A DNA stretch of 64,000 bases, from the NCBI RefSeq assembly GCF_034344865.1, contig NZ_CP133774.1:5146001-5210000 (forward strand), in the 5' to 3' direction. The stretch comes from Pseudomonas sp. 10S4 (GTDB taxonomy: Bacteria > Pseudomonadota > Gammaproteobacteria > Pseudomonadales > Pseudomonadaceae). The notes under the pieces are model-generated. The model ran no database searches. It worked only from the letters and a program-made list of their open reading frames with translations, and was not told the origin of the DNA. The translations under genes were made by a program, and so were the position numbers. This document shows, piece after piece, positions 27,816 to 36,486 of this stretch (the first letter of the stretch is position 1; every line of letters begins with the position of its first letter).

Positions 27816-28673
27816 TCAGCCGATGGCTTGGGTCACCAGTGCAAACTGGCGCACGCCGTTGGCCGCTTGCGGCGGTGTGCCGCGAGCCATTTGTGCCACG
27901 GTGTCGACTTGCTTGAGGCCGGCGTCTGCCAGCCAGTCGCTCAAACCGCAGTCCGATGGAATGTCGATGCGCACAAAGGTGTCCGGCACTTGAGCCAGCA
28001 ATACGGCAATAAGGTGTTGCGCCTGTTCGAGGTTTTCTGCGACTACCGGGCCAATCCCGCGGCCACGGCCGTAGGGGCGGAGTATGGCGAAGGCGCGCAC
28101 TTGACCGCCGCGCTCGATAACGACCGAATGCTCGACGACATCAAACAGATCGGTGAGCACTGCATGACGGTCCAGTCCGGTACCGGCGTTAGCCAGTTCC
28201 AGCACACGAGGCTTGTCGGTCTCTCGCAGCGGCCGACATTCTTCTCCGTCGGCCAGCGGCGCAGGGATTGGAGCTTGGGCCAAGCCCTGACACTGCTGAA
28301 TCCGCCCAAACTCGACAAAACCCTGACTGACATAAAGCGGCGCACCGGCGAGGGTCGCATTCAAGATTGGCGTGCGCGATTGGCACGCCTCAAGCGCCAG
28401 TTCCATCAGCTTGCGACCGACGCCCTTGCCTTGATAATCATCGCTGACAATCACCAAACCGATGGTCGCGAAATCGCCTTGTGGGCAGGCGAACGCCGTG
28501 CCGATCAAACGCTCGCCATCCAGTGCCACAAAGCCGTCGCTGATGCGCAGCACCATGGCCCAGTCGTCCAGCCGATGGGGCCACTTCAACTGCACGGACA
28601 AGGCATGCGCTGCCGGGAGATCGGCCTCGGTCATCGGGCGATAAAGATAAGCAGAAGGTTGCGGGGCGGACAT
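27816..28673 (-). CDS. GNAT-family N-acetyltransferase, two-domain
   Basis: The 285-residue protein has an N-terminal acetyltransferase domain (YRPMTEADLPAAHALS to CQSRTPILNAT) with the acetyl-CoA motif VIVSDDYQGKGVGRKLME. A C-terminal domain follows (AFAILRPYGRGRGIGPVVAEN) that matches the second half of tandem GNAT proteins. The ATG at 28673 has GGAG 8 bp upstream; the longer frame to 28829 is promoter. It is divergent from the aldehyde dehydrogenase gene 241 bp away. Confidence 0.82.
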   Translation of the reverse strand: MSAPQPSAYLYRPMTEADLPAAHALSVQLKWPHRLDDWAMVLRISDGFVALDGERLIGTAFACPQGDFATIGLVIVSDDYQGKGVGRKLMELALEACQSRTPILNATLAGAPLYVSQGFVEFGRIQQCQGLAQAPIPAPLADGEECRPLRETDKPRVLELANAGTGLDRHAVLTDLFDVVEHSVVIERGGQVRAFAILRPYGRGRGIGPVVAENLEQAQHLIAVLLAQVPDTFVRIDIPSDCGLSDWLADAGLKQVDTVAQMARGTPPQAANGVRQFALVTQAIG

Positions 28674-28914
28674 GGCGAGTCTCCGTTGAACAGTGTGCGC
28701 GAACGGCCGGTTTTCCGGCGTGATGGTGCCTGTATCCCATCTGTACGAAGGCCTGACAAGGGGCCTTGGAACATTCGGCAGATTCCGCGAGGCAGAGCCC
28801 ACAAGACCACACTTACTACTTAATTGCACCGCAAGGTCGGCAGCAAATGCTTGGGCTTTTTTCTACGATGGAGGCCTGAGTAAACGCCCCGCCGATCCTT
28901 TTTTGGAGTGCTCC

Positions 28915-30387
28915 ATGGATAGCTTCGATCCTCGTTTTATCGCTGTGCGCAGCGCTCACTTTATCGGCGGAAAATACCGCGACGCTCAACCGGGACTGGA
29001 AGTGGTGCGGCCCTCGGATGGACAGGTGTATGCCGGGTTGCCGATTGCCGATGCCAATCTGGTGGACGAGGCGGTCAACGATGCCTGGCAGGCGTTCAAC
29101 CGCAGCGATTGGGCCAGCCGTCCACCACGGGAGCGCGCGCGGGTTATGCGCCGTTGGGCCGATCTGATCGAAGCAGATGCCGAGATCCTTGCACCGCTTG
29201 AAGCCGTCGGCTCGACCCGTCCGCATAAAGATGTGATCGCGTGGGACATTCCCTATGTCGCCGAAGGCATTCGTTTCTTTGCCGAACTGGCAGACAAGCA
29301 CGGCGGCCAGGTCGCCGCGACCCAGACCGATCGCCTGGGCATGCAGATCGCCGAACCTTACGGCGTGATCGCGGCCATCGCGCCGTGGAATTTTCCGTTG
29401 AGCATGGCCTCCTGGAAAGTCGCCCCGGCGCTGGCCGCAGGAAATGCCGTGGTGCTCAAACCATCGGAACTGACACCGTTCTCCAGCCTGCGCTTTGCCG
29501 AACTGGCGTTGCAGGCGGGTATTCCGGCGGGGATTTTCAACGTGGTTCAGGGCGATGGTCGCACCACCGGCGATGCCTTGTGCCGCCACCCGCGTGTGGG
29601 CAAGGTGACCTTTACCGGCTCCACCGCCACCGGGTCGAGCATCATGTCGACCTGCGCGCTGGTGGGGCCGAAACCGGTGACCCTGGAACTTGGCGGCAAG
29701 AGTCCGCAACTGGTGTTCGCCGATATCCCGGACATCGCCAAAACCGCGCGCACCGTGGCACTGGCAATTACCGGTAATGCCGGACAGGTTTGCGTGTCCG
29801 GTTCGCGGCTGCTGATTCAGCGTTCGATCATGGAACCGTTTGTTGCGCACTTGCAGGCGTACTTCGAGGAGCTGCGTCCTGGCCCGACCTGGTCGCCGGA
29901 AAGCACGCTGTCGCCGATCATTTCCCGGCTTCAGGCCAGTCGTATTGACGGCATCGTCCAGCGTTCGCGCCAGGCCGGGGCTGAAGTGCTGACCGGTGGC
30001 GGATTGTTTGAAGGTTTGGGCGGTGCTTATTACCAGCCGACGCTGCTGGCCGGCCTCGATAATGAAAACCCGGCAGTCTGCGAGGAAATCTTCGGCCCGG
30101 TGCTGACCGTGCAGGCATTCGATGACGAAGAACAGGCGCTGAGCCTGGCTGCCCACGCGACTTATGGCTTGGCGGCGGGTGTGCACACTGCCGACATCAA
30201 TCGCGCCTTGCGCCTGGTCCGCAAGTTGGAAGCAGGCACAGTCTGGGTCAACCGTTATGGCCGCAGTAACGACTACATCCTGCCGACTGGCGGCTACAAA
30301 CGCTCAGGCATCGGCAAGGACCTGGGCCGCGAAGCGTTCGAAGCCAACCTGCGCTTTAAAAGCGTGCTGATCGACATCCTCCAATAA
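28915..30387 (+). CDS. NAD(P)-dependent aldehyde dehydrogenase
   Basis: The 490-residue enzyme, of normal family length, oxidises an aldehyde to an acid. Motifs are AAIAPWNFPLSMASWKVAPALAAGN (cofactor), VTLELGGKSPQLVFADI (general base Glu) and GNAGQVCVSGSRL (catalytic Cys), then NPAVCEEIFGPVLTV. The specific substrate is not readable; gamma-glutamyl-semialdehyde-type and similar amino aldehydes are plausible given the nearby amine catabolic genes. The start at 28915 has TTGGAG upstream. The frame is intact. A 90-bp inverted repeat and a hairpin terminator follow. Confidence 0.88.
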   Translation: MDSFDPRFIAVRSAHFIGGKYRDAQPGLEVVRPSDGQVYAGLPIADANLVDEAVNDAWQAFNRSDWASRPPRERARVMRRWADLIEADAEILAPLEAVGSTRPHKDVIAWDIPYVAEGIRFFAELADKHGGQVAATQTDRLGMQIAEPYGVIAAIAPWNFPLSMASWKVAPALAAGNAVVLKPSELTPFSSLRFAELALQAGIPAGIFNVVQGDGRTTGDALCRHPRVGKVTFTGSTATGSSIMSTCALVGPKPVTLELGGKSPQLVFADIPDIAKTARTVALAITGNAGQVCVSGSRLLIQRSIMEPFVAHLQAYFEELRPGPTWSPESTLSPIISRLQASRIDGIVQRSRQAGAEVLTGGGLFEGLGGAYYQPTLLAGLDNENPAVCEEIFGPVLTVQAFDDEEQALSLAAHATYGLAAGVHTADINRALRLVRKLEAGTVWVNRYGRSNDYILPTGGYKRSGIGKDLGREAFEANLRFKSVLIDILQ

Positions 30388-30438
30388 CCCACAGTGGATC
30401 GGTTTTGTCTGCGAGGATTGGGCTTCACGCCGGACAAA

Positions 30439-30528
30439 TGTGGGAGCGGGCTCGCTCGCGAAAGCGGTGCATCAGCCAGCATTGATGTCGACTGACACTC
30501 CCTCTTCGCGAGCAAGCCCGCTCCCACA
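30439..30528. repeat. REPIN-type 90-bp inverted pair, copy 1
   Basis: Two inverted copies of the REP unit GTGGGAGCGGGCTTGCTCGC (left arm with one difference, CTCGCTCGC) flank a middle segment that includes GATGTCGACTGACAC. Total length is exactly 90 bp, as in the other three copies. It lies just after the aldehyde dehydrogenase gene. Confidence 0.92.
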
Positions 30529-30565
30529 GGTTCTCGGCAACTTCCGGATCTTCAATCAGCACCCA

Positions 30566-30600
30566 AACGGGCGCTTCCTCAGGGAAGCGCCCGTTTTCAT
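30566..30600 (+). terminator. Rho-independent terminator
   Basis: The stem AACGGGCGCTTCC pairs with GGAAGCGCCCGTT around a TCAG loop and is followed by TTCAT. It ends transcription from the aldehyde dehydrogenase gene, about 180 bp downstream of its stop. Confidence 0.85.
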
Positions 30601-30603
30601 TCA

Positions 30604-30892
30604 CCCCGGCGCAGTTTCTGCGGCCAATGGCGGCACATGCAGGCCGCACAGGGCTATAAAGGTCCATAAGAGCGCACAAATACGGGGTTTGCCCAAGGCT
30701 GGAGCGGGCCGCAAAGTCTGCTGAGGGGGACGGCTAAAACGGTGGTTTGTATCGAGCGGAGGTCGCTTTTAACGCCATCTGCTGATTTCACGGTGTTGTA
30801 ATGACGGTGTGCTGCAGCGTTGCATCACCGCTTCGAAACCGAAGCGAATGCTTGTCGCGCCATGACCTCAACGAACTTCAGGACCGCACTCA
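30604..30892. other. Promoter region of the catabolic cluster
   Basis: Roughly 290 bases without a supported gene separate the terminator from the first gene of the catabolic cluster, so the main promoter should lie here. No clear -35/-10 or sigma-54 pair could be assigned by eye. Confidence 0.4.
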
Positions 30893-31561
30893 ATGAGCTT
30901 CCTTCGCCCCAAATTCATTACGTTCGACTGCTACGGTACGCTGACCAACTTCCACATGGGCACGATGACCCGCGAGATCTTCGCTGAGCGCGTCCCGGCG
31001 GAGCAGATGGACCAATTCGTCAAGGATTTCTCGGCCTATCGCCTGGACCAGGTCATGGGTGACTGGATGCCTTACGACGAAATTCTCAAGACCGCCCTGG
31101 CGCGGACCTGCAAACGTTGGGGCATCGAATACCGCGACGAAGGTCAGCTGTATTACGACGCCGTCCCGACCTGGGGCCCGCACCCGGACGTACCGGCGGG
31201 CCTGTCGAAAATCGCCGACAAGATCCCCCTGGTGATTTTTTCCAACGCCAGCGACAGCCAGATCATGTCCAACGTCGACAAGCTCGGCGCGCCGTTCCAC
31301 AAGGTCTTCACCGCCGAACAGGCCCAAGCCTACAAGCCGCGTCTGGCCGCGTTCGAGTACATGCTCGACAACCTCAACTGCGGCCCGGAAGACATCTTGC
31401 ATGTGTCCTCCAGCTTCCGTTACGACCTGATGCCGGCCCACGACATGAAGATCAAGAACAAGGCTTTCGTCGCCCGTGGCCATGAAGTGCCGGGCAACGC
31501 GTTCTACGGCTACCAGCAGATCACCGATATCGGCGGTCTGGCTGCGTTGGTCGGGCTCTGA
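30893..31561 (+). CDS. Type II haloacid dehalogenase-like hydrolase (HAD superfamily)
   Basis: The 222-residue HAD-family protein has nucleophile Asp12 in FDCYGTL, the second motif IFSNASD, and a conserved Lys in AYKPRLAAFEYML. The last motif is around VSSSFRYDLMPA. Family members hydrolyse 2-haloacids, but many act as general phosphatases or on other substrates. AGGA lies 9 bp before the ATG. It is the first gene of the catabolic cluster, 43 bp before the oxidase gene. Confidence 0.82.
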   Translation: MSFLRPKFITFDCYGTLTNFHMGTMTREIFAERVPAEQMDQFVKDFSAYRLDQVMGDWMPYDEILKTALARTCKRWGIEYRDEGQLYYDAVPTWGPHPDVPAGLSKIADKIPLVIFSNASDSQIMSNVDKLGAPFHKVFTAEQAQAYKPRLAAFEYMLDNLNCGPEDILHVSSSFRYDLMPAHDMKIKNKAFVARGHEVPGNAFYGYQQITDIGGLAALVGL

Positions 31562-31604
31562 GTCGCAACGGTAACGGCACTTTTCCTGGCATAGGCGGAT
31601 AGAC

Positions 31605-32880
31605 ATGGGCAGTGAATCCTACTGGCTCGACACCGCACCGGCCTTCACCGGTGCACAGCTCGGCGCATTGCCCGGGCAGGTCGACGTGGCCATCGTCGGT
31701 GGCGGTTTCACCGGGTTGGCGGCGGCTCGGGCGTTGGCCTTGAAGGGCGCCAGTGTGGTGGTGATCGAAGCCGGGCGAGTGATCGGCGAAGCCTCGGGGC
31801 GCAACGGAGGGCAGTGCAACACCGGGGTGGCCCAGGATTACGCCGGCCTCAGCGCCAGCCTCGGTGCCGATAAAGCGCGGGCCTATTACCAGGCCTACGA
31901 AAGCGCAGTGCAGAGCGTGGTGACGCTGGTGGAACAGGAGCAGATCGCCTGCGACCTGATCCGCAACGGCAAGCTCAAGTTGGCCGCCAAGCCGATGCAC
32001 TACGAAGGCCTGGCACGGACCTGCGAGTTGATTCGCAAGGAAGTCGATGCCGACGTCGAATTGCTGTCCGCCGAACAGACCCGTGCCGAAGTGAATTCGG
32101 CGCAGTTCCATGGTGGCTTGCTGCAACGCAACGGTGTGCAGATGCATGTCGGACGCTTCGGCGTCGGGCTGGCCGAAGCGGCGGCGCGTCACGGTGCGCT
32201 GGTCCATCAAGGCACCTCGGTGCTGGACTGGAAAGCCCAGGCCGGCGGCTATCAGGTCAACACCAGCAAGGGTTCGTTGCACGCCGGGCAAGTACTGCTG
32301 GCCACCGGCGCCTGTCAGCACGGTGGCTTGGGCTGGTATCGGCGGCGGATCGTGCCGGTGGGCAGTTTTGTCATAGCCACCGAAGTGCTCTCAAAGGAGC
32401 TGATCGAGCAGTTGCTGCCCGGCCGTCGTGCCTATGTCACCAGCCGCATGATCGGTAACTACTTCCGCCTGACTCCAGACAACCGCCTGCTGTTCGGCGG
32501 CCGTGCGCGGTTTGCCATGTCGGACAGCGTCAACGACGCCAAGAGCGGCAAGGTGCTGCAAGCCGCGATGGTGCAGATGTTCCCGCAGTTGACCAACGTG
32601 AAAATCGACTACTGCTGGGGCGGACTGGTGGACATGACGTCCGACCGCTTGCCGCGGGCCGGCCAGCACGGCGGGGTTTATCACTCCATGGGCTACAGCG
32701 GCCACGGGGTGCAGATGTCAGTGCACATGGGCCAGGTCATGGCCGAGGTGATGGCCGGCAACGTCGAGGCCAACCCTTGGCGTGAACTCGACTGGCCGGC
32801 GATCCCCGGACACTTCGGCAAGCCGTGGCTTCCTGCCGTTCGTGGGCGCTTATTACCGCTTCCAGGACTATTTGCATTGA
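31605..32880 (+). CDS. FAD-dependent amine/amino-acid oxidoreductase (DAO family), frameshift at the C terminus
   Basis: The FAD-binding start VDVAIVGGGFTGLAAARALALKG is followed by SGRNGGQCNTGVAQ, the active-site-like segment shared with gamma-glutamylputrescine oxidase PuuB. The end of the domain is YSGHGVQMSVHMG. The protein probably oxidises a C-N bond. The frame as read stops at 32885 with a tail unlike the family (WLPAVRGRLL). Dropping the C at about 32829 gives WFLPFVGAYYRFQDYLH and a stop at 32880, with 424 residues. Only the last 15 or so residues are affected. Confidence 0.82.
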
Positions 32881-32963
32881 GTTGATGTTGTGGCGTCACC
32901 GTCGTTTGCGTTTCAACGCCCCGGATAACCGGAGCCTTCTCCTTCTCGACAGGTACAACTGAT

Positions 32964-34601
32964 ATGACTGACAACAAGATCGACTCACCCCTGATCTCCG
33001 GCCAGGACAGCATGCGCGTGTTCGAAGGCCTCAATCGCGGCATGTCGCGCCGCAACGCCCTGCAAATGCTCGGCGTGGCGGGCGTTGCCGCCGTGGGCGC
33101 CGGCAGCCTGTTCGGCGCCGCCGGCAAGCTGTTCGCTGACGAAGCCGCGACCCCGGGCAAAGGCAAACCCGGCGGGCGGATTCGTGTTGCCGGCATGTCC
33201 AGCTCCACCGCCGACACCCTCGATCCGGCCAAAGGCGCGCTGTCCACCGACTACGCACGCCACTACATGTTCTACAACGGTCTGACACGTTTTGACCCGC
33301 ACCTGGTGCCGCAACTGGAACTGGCCGAGCGCATCGATAACACCGACGCGACGCTGTGGACCATCACCCTGCGCAAGGACGTGACCTTCCACAACGGCAA
33401 AACCCTTAGCGCCGCCGACGTGGTGTTCTCGCTGTCGCGGCACAAAGACCCGCTGACCGGTTCCAAAGTCATGCCGCTGATGGAGCAGTTCGTCGAGATT
33501 AAGGCCACCGGCACCAATGAAGTGCAGATCCGCCTCAGCGCGCCGAACGCCGAGTTGCCGTCGATCCTCGCCGTGTCGCACCTTTTGATCGTTCCCGAAG
33601 GCACCACCGACTTTAATGCGGGCGTCGGCACCGGGCCGTTCAAGGTCAAGGAATTCAAACCGGGCGTGCGTTCGGTGGCTGTGCGCAACACCGGCTACTG
33701 GAAACCGGGCCTGCCATACCTCGACGAGATCGAATTCATCGCCATTGGCGACGAAGCGTCACGGGTCAACGCGCTGCTGTCTGGCGACGTGCACATGATC
33801 AACGAGGTCAACCCGCGTTCCACCACTCGGATCAAGGCCAGCGCCAAGCACCGGGTCGTCGATGCGCCGTCGGGCAACTACACTGACTTGATCATTCGCC
33901 AGGACCAGATGCCGGGTAAAAGTGCGGAATTCACTCAGGCGATGAAGCACCTGATGGACCGCGAGCAGATCAAATCCGCGGTGTTCCGTGGCTTTGCCGT
34001 GGTCGGTAACGACCATCCGATTGCCCCCGGTTCGCGCTACTACAACGCTGACCTGCCGCAAACCGTCTACGACCCGGAGAAAGCCAAGTTCCTGCTGAAG
34101 AAGGCCGGCATGGAAAGCATCAGCATGCCGCTGGTCGCGTCTCCAGCCGCCACCGGTTCGGTGGACATCGCGGTGCTGTTGCAGCAGTCGGCGAAACAGG
34201 CCGGGCTCAAGCTTGACGTCAACCGCTTGCCGAGCGACGGCTATTGGTCCAACCACTGGATGAAGCACCCGCTGAGCTTCGGCAACATCAACCCACGGCC
34301 GAACGCCGACGTGATGTTCTCGCAGTTCTTCCAGTCGAAGGCGCCGTGGAACGAGTCCGGTTGGCAGAACGACCAGTTCGACCAGTTGCTGATGCTCGCC
34401 CGCGGTGAAACCGATGACGCCAAGCGCAGCAAGATGTACGCGGACATGCAAACCCTGGTGCACGACCACTGTGGCATCGGCGTGCCGGTGTTCATCAGCA
34501 ACATCGATGGCGTCGACCAGCGCATTAAAGGCTACGGCAGCAATCCGCTGGGTGGCTTCATGGGCTACATGTTCGCCGAGCAGGTCTGGCTGGACGCTTG
34601 A
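32964..34601 (+). CDS. Peptide/opine-type ABC transporter substrate-binding protein, Tat signal
   Basis: This family 5 periplasmic binding protein (545 residues) captures the substrate for the Dpp-like importer encoded next. A twin-arginine signal (SRRNALQMLGVAGVAAVGAG, from residue about 29) leads to the mature part. Family features are LDPAKGALSTDY, LRKDVTFHNGKTLSAADVVFS and YDPEKAKFLLKKAG. Tat export of a binding protein suggests it folds in the cytoplasm or is membrane-linked. The ligand cannot be read; nearby oxidases point to an N-substituted amino acid or short peptide. Confidence 0.88.
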   Translation: MTDNKIDSPLISGQDSMRVFEGLNRGMSRRNALQMLGVAGVAAVGAGSLFGAAGKLFADEAATPGKGKPGGRIRVAGMSSSTADTLDPAKGALSTDYARHYMFYNGLTRFDPHLVPQLELAERIDNTDATLWTITLRKDVTFHNGKTLSAADVVFSLSRHKDPLTGSKVMPLMEQFVEIKATGTNEVQIRLSAPNAELPSILAVSHLLIVPEGTTDFNAGVGTGPFKVKEFKPGVRSVAVRNTGYWKPGLPYLDEIEFIAIGDEASRVNALLSGDVHMINEVNPRSTTRIKASAKHRVVDAPSGNYTDLIIRQDQMPGKSAEFTQAMKHLMDREQIKSAVFRGFAVVGNDHPIAPGSRYYNADLPQTVYDPEKAKFLLKKAGMESISMPLVASPAATGSVDIAVLLQQSAKQAGLKLDVNRLPSDGYWSNHWMKHPLSFGNINPRPNADVMFSQFFQSKAPWNESGWQNDQFDQLLMLARGETDDAKRSKMYADMQTLVHDHCGIGVPVFISNIDGVDQRIKGYGSNPLGGFMGYMFAEQVWLDA

Positions 34602-34656
34602 TAGGGCCTTGATGGGCAGTCGGTAGTACGTCAGGGACAGTGCAGGAGGGTAGGCG

Positions 34657-35613
34657 ATGAATAGCAACACACTGTGGTTGATCGGCCGGCGTCTGGGCGC
34701 CGCGATCGTGACCTTGTTGATCGTGTCCATGGTCGTGTTTGCGATCACGGCGGTACTGCCGGGGGACGCGGCGCAACAATCGCTCGGGCAGTTCGCCACA
34801 CCGGAACAAGTGGCGGCGCTGCGCCTGAAACTGGGGCTCGACCAGCCCGGTGTGCTGCGTTACCTGCACTGGCTGATGAACCTGCTCAGCGGCGACATGG
34901 GCTTGTCGGTGTCCAACGCGATGCCGGTCACCGAACTGATGGCCGGCCGCGTACCGAACACGCTGATGCTGGCGGCCGCTACGGCGCTGGTCTCAGTGCC
35001 GGTGGCGCTGGTGTTGGGCATCGGTTCGGCGATGGGCCGCGGTGGGCGGATCGACAGCTTTCTGAGCTTCTTCACCCTGGCCATGGTCGCGGTTCCGGAG
35101 TTTCTGGTGGCGACCCTGGCGGTGCTGATTTTCGCGGTAAACCTCGGTTGGTTGTCGGCGCTGTCCTATGCCAGCGACATCACCTCGCCGTGGCAATTCA
35201 TGCGCACCTACGCTTTGCCGGTGATGACGCTGTGCTGCGTGATCGTCGCGCAAATGTCGCGCATGACCCGCGCTGCAGTCATCGATCAACTCGACAGCCC
35301 CTACGTGGAAATGGCCCGGCTAAAAGGCGTCAGCCCGATGCGTATCGTGCTGCGCCATGCCTTGCCCAATGCGATCGGGCCGATAGCCAACGCCATCGCC
35401 CTGAGCCTTTCGTATCTGCTGGGCGGGGTGGTTATTGTCGAAACAATATTCAACTATCCCGGTATCGCCAGCCTGATGGTCGATGCCGTGACCAACCGTG
35501 ACATGGCGCTGGTCCAGGCTTGCACCATGCTGTTTTGCACGGCGTACCTGGGGTTGGTGCTGATTGCCGACCTGTGCGCGATTCTGTCCAATCCGAGGCT
35601 GAGAAACCAATGA
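34657..35613 (+). CDS. ABC transporter permease, DppB-like
   Basis: The 318-residue inner-membrane permease has about six membrane helices. The conserved cytoplasmic loop is DSPYVEMARLKGVSPMRIVLRHALPNAIGP, which contacts the ATPase. The N-terminal LIGRRLGAAIVTLLIVSMVVF is typical of DppB-type proteins. GCAGGAGGG precedes the ATG. The stop overlaps the next permease start (ATGA). Confidence 0.92.
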   Translation: MNSNTLWLIGRRLGAAIVTLLIVSMVVFAITAVLPGDAAQQSLGQFATPEQVAALRLKLGLDQPGVLRYLHWLMNLLSGDMGLSVSNAMPVTELMAGRVPNTLMLAAATALVSVPVALVLGIGSAMGRGGRIDSFLSFFTLAMVAVPEFLVATLAVLIFAVNLGWLSALSYASDITSPWQFMRTYALPVMTLCCVIVAQMSRMTRAAVIDQLDSPYVEMARLKGVSPMRIVLRHALPNAIGPIANAIALSLSYLLGGVVIVETIFNYPGIASLMVDAVTNRDMALVQACTMLFCTAYLGLVLIADLCAILSNPRLRNQ

Positions 35614-36485
35614 ACAATCTCATTGTGAAATCGACGCCCAAGACCCCCGACCTGTCGGCTGGCAAGGTGTCCCATGGCCCGGCATGGCTGGGCCTGATCG
35701 GCGCAGCGATGTGTGTGGTCTGGTTGCTGGTGGCGATCTTCGGTCCGTGGCTGGCGCCGCACCCGGTGGGTGAAGTGGTCTCTGACAATGTCTTCGACAG
35801 CATCAGTGCGCTTTACCCGTTTGGCACCGATTACCTGGGCCGCGACATGCTCAGCCGGGTGTTGGTTGGCGCGCGGTTTACCGTGGGCCTGGCGTTGGTG
35901 GCGGCGATATTGGCCAGTGGCCTGGGCACCAGTTGCGCGCTGCTGTCGGTGGTTTCGCCGAAGTGGCTGGACGAAGTGATCAGTCGCTTGATGGATGCCT
36001 TTATCTCGATCCCGAGCAAGATGTTGGCGCTGATCATGGTCTCGGCGTTTGGCTCCTCGGTGACGTTGCTGATCTGCACCGCAGTCCTGAGTTTCGCCCC
36101 CGGCGCGTTCCGTATTGCTCGCAGCATGGCGGTGAACATCGAAGCGCTGGAGTACGTGCAAGTCGCCCGCACCCGTGGCGAACGCCGGTTGTACATTGCT
36201 TGCGTGGAAATCCTGCCGAACATGCTCAACCCGGTGCTGACTGACCTCGGCCTGCGTTTCGGCTTCATCGTCTTGCTGCTCAGCGGCATGAGCTTCCTCG
36301 GCCTCGGTGTACAACCGCCGGATGCCGACCTTGGTTCGCTGGTACGGGAAAACATCGGCGGCCTCAACCAGGGCGCGCCGGCCATCGTGATTCCGGCGCT
36401 GGCTATCGGCACGCTGACCATTGGTGTGAATCTGTTTATCGACAGACTGTCGTCCCGACGTAGTCGCCGTACGGGAGGTCATTGA
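35610..36485 (+). CDS. ABC transporter permease, DppC-like
   Basis: The 291-residue partner permease carries the N-terminal GTDYLGRDMLSRVLVGARFT motif characteristic of DppC-type subunits. The EAA loop is LEYVQVARTRGERRLYIACVEILPN. The ATG at 35610 overlaps the stop of the DppB-like gene, so the longer frame from 35520 is not used. The ATPase gene starts right after the stop. Confidence 0.92.
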   Translation: MNNLIVKSTPKTPDLSAGKVSHGPAWLGLIGAAMCVVWLLVAIFGPWLAPHPVGEVVSDNVFDSISALYPFGTDYLGRDMLSRVLVGARFTVGLALVAAILASGLGTSCALLSVVSPKWLDEVISRLMDAFISIPSKMLALIMVSAFGSSVTLLICTAVLSFAPGAFRIARSMAVNIEALEYVQVARTRGERRLYIACVEILPNMLNPVLTDLGLRFGFIVLLLSGMSFLGLGVQPPDADLGSLVRENIGGLNQGAPAIVIPALAIGTLTIGVNLFIDRLSSRRSRRTGGH

Positions 36486-36486
36486 G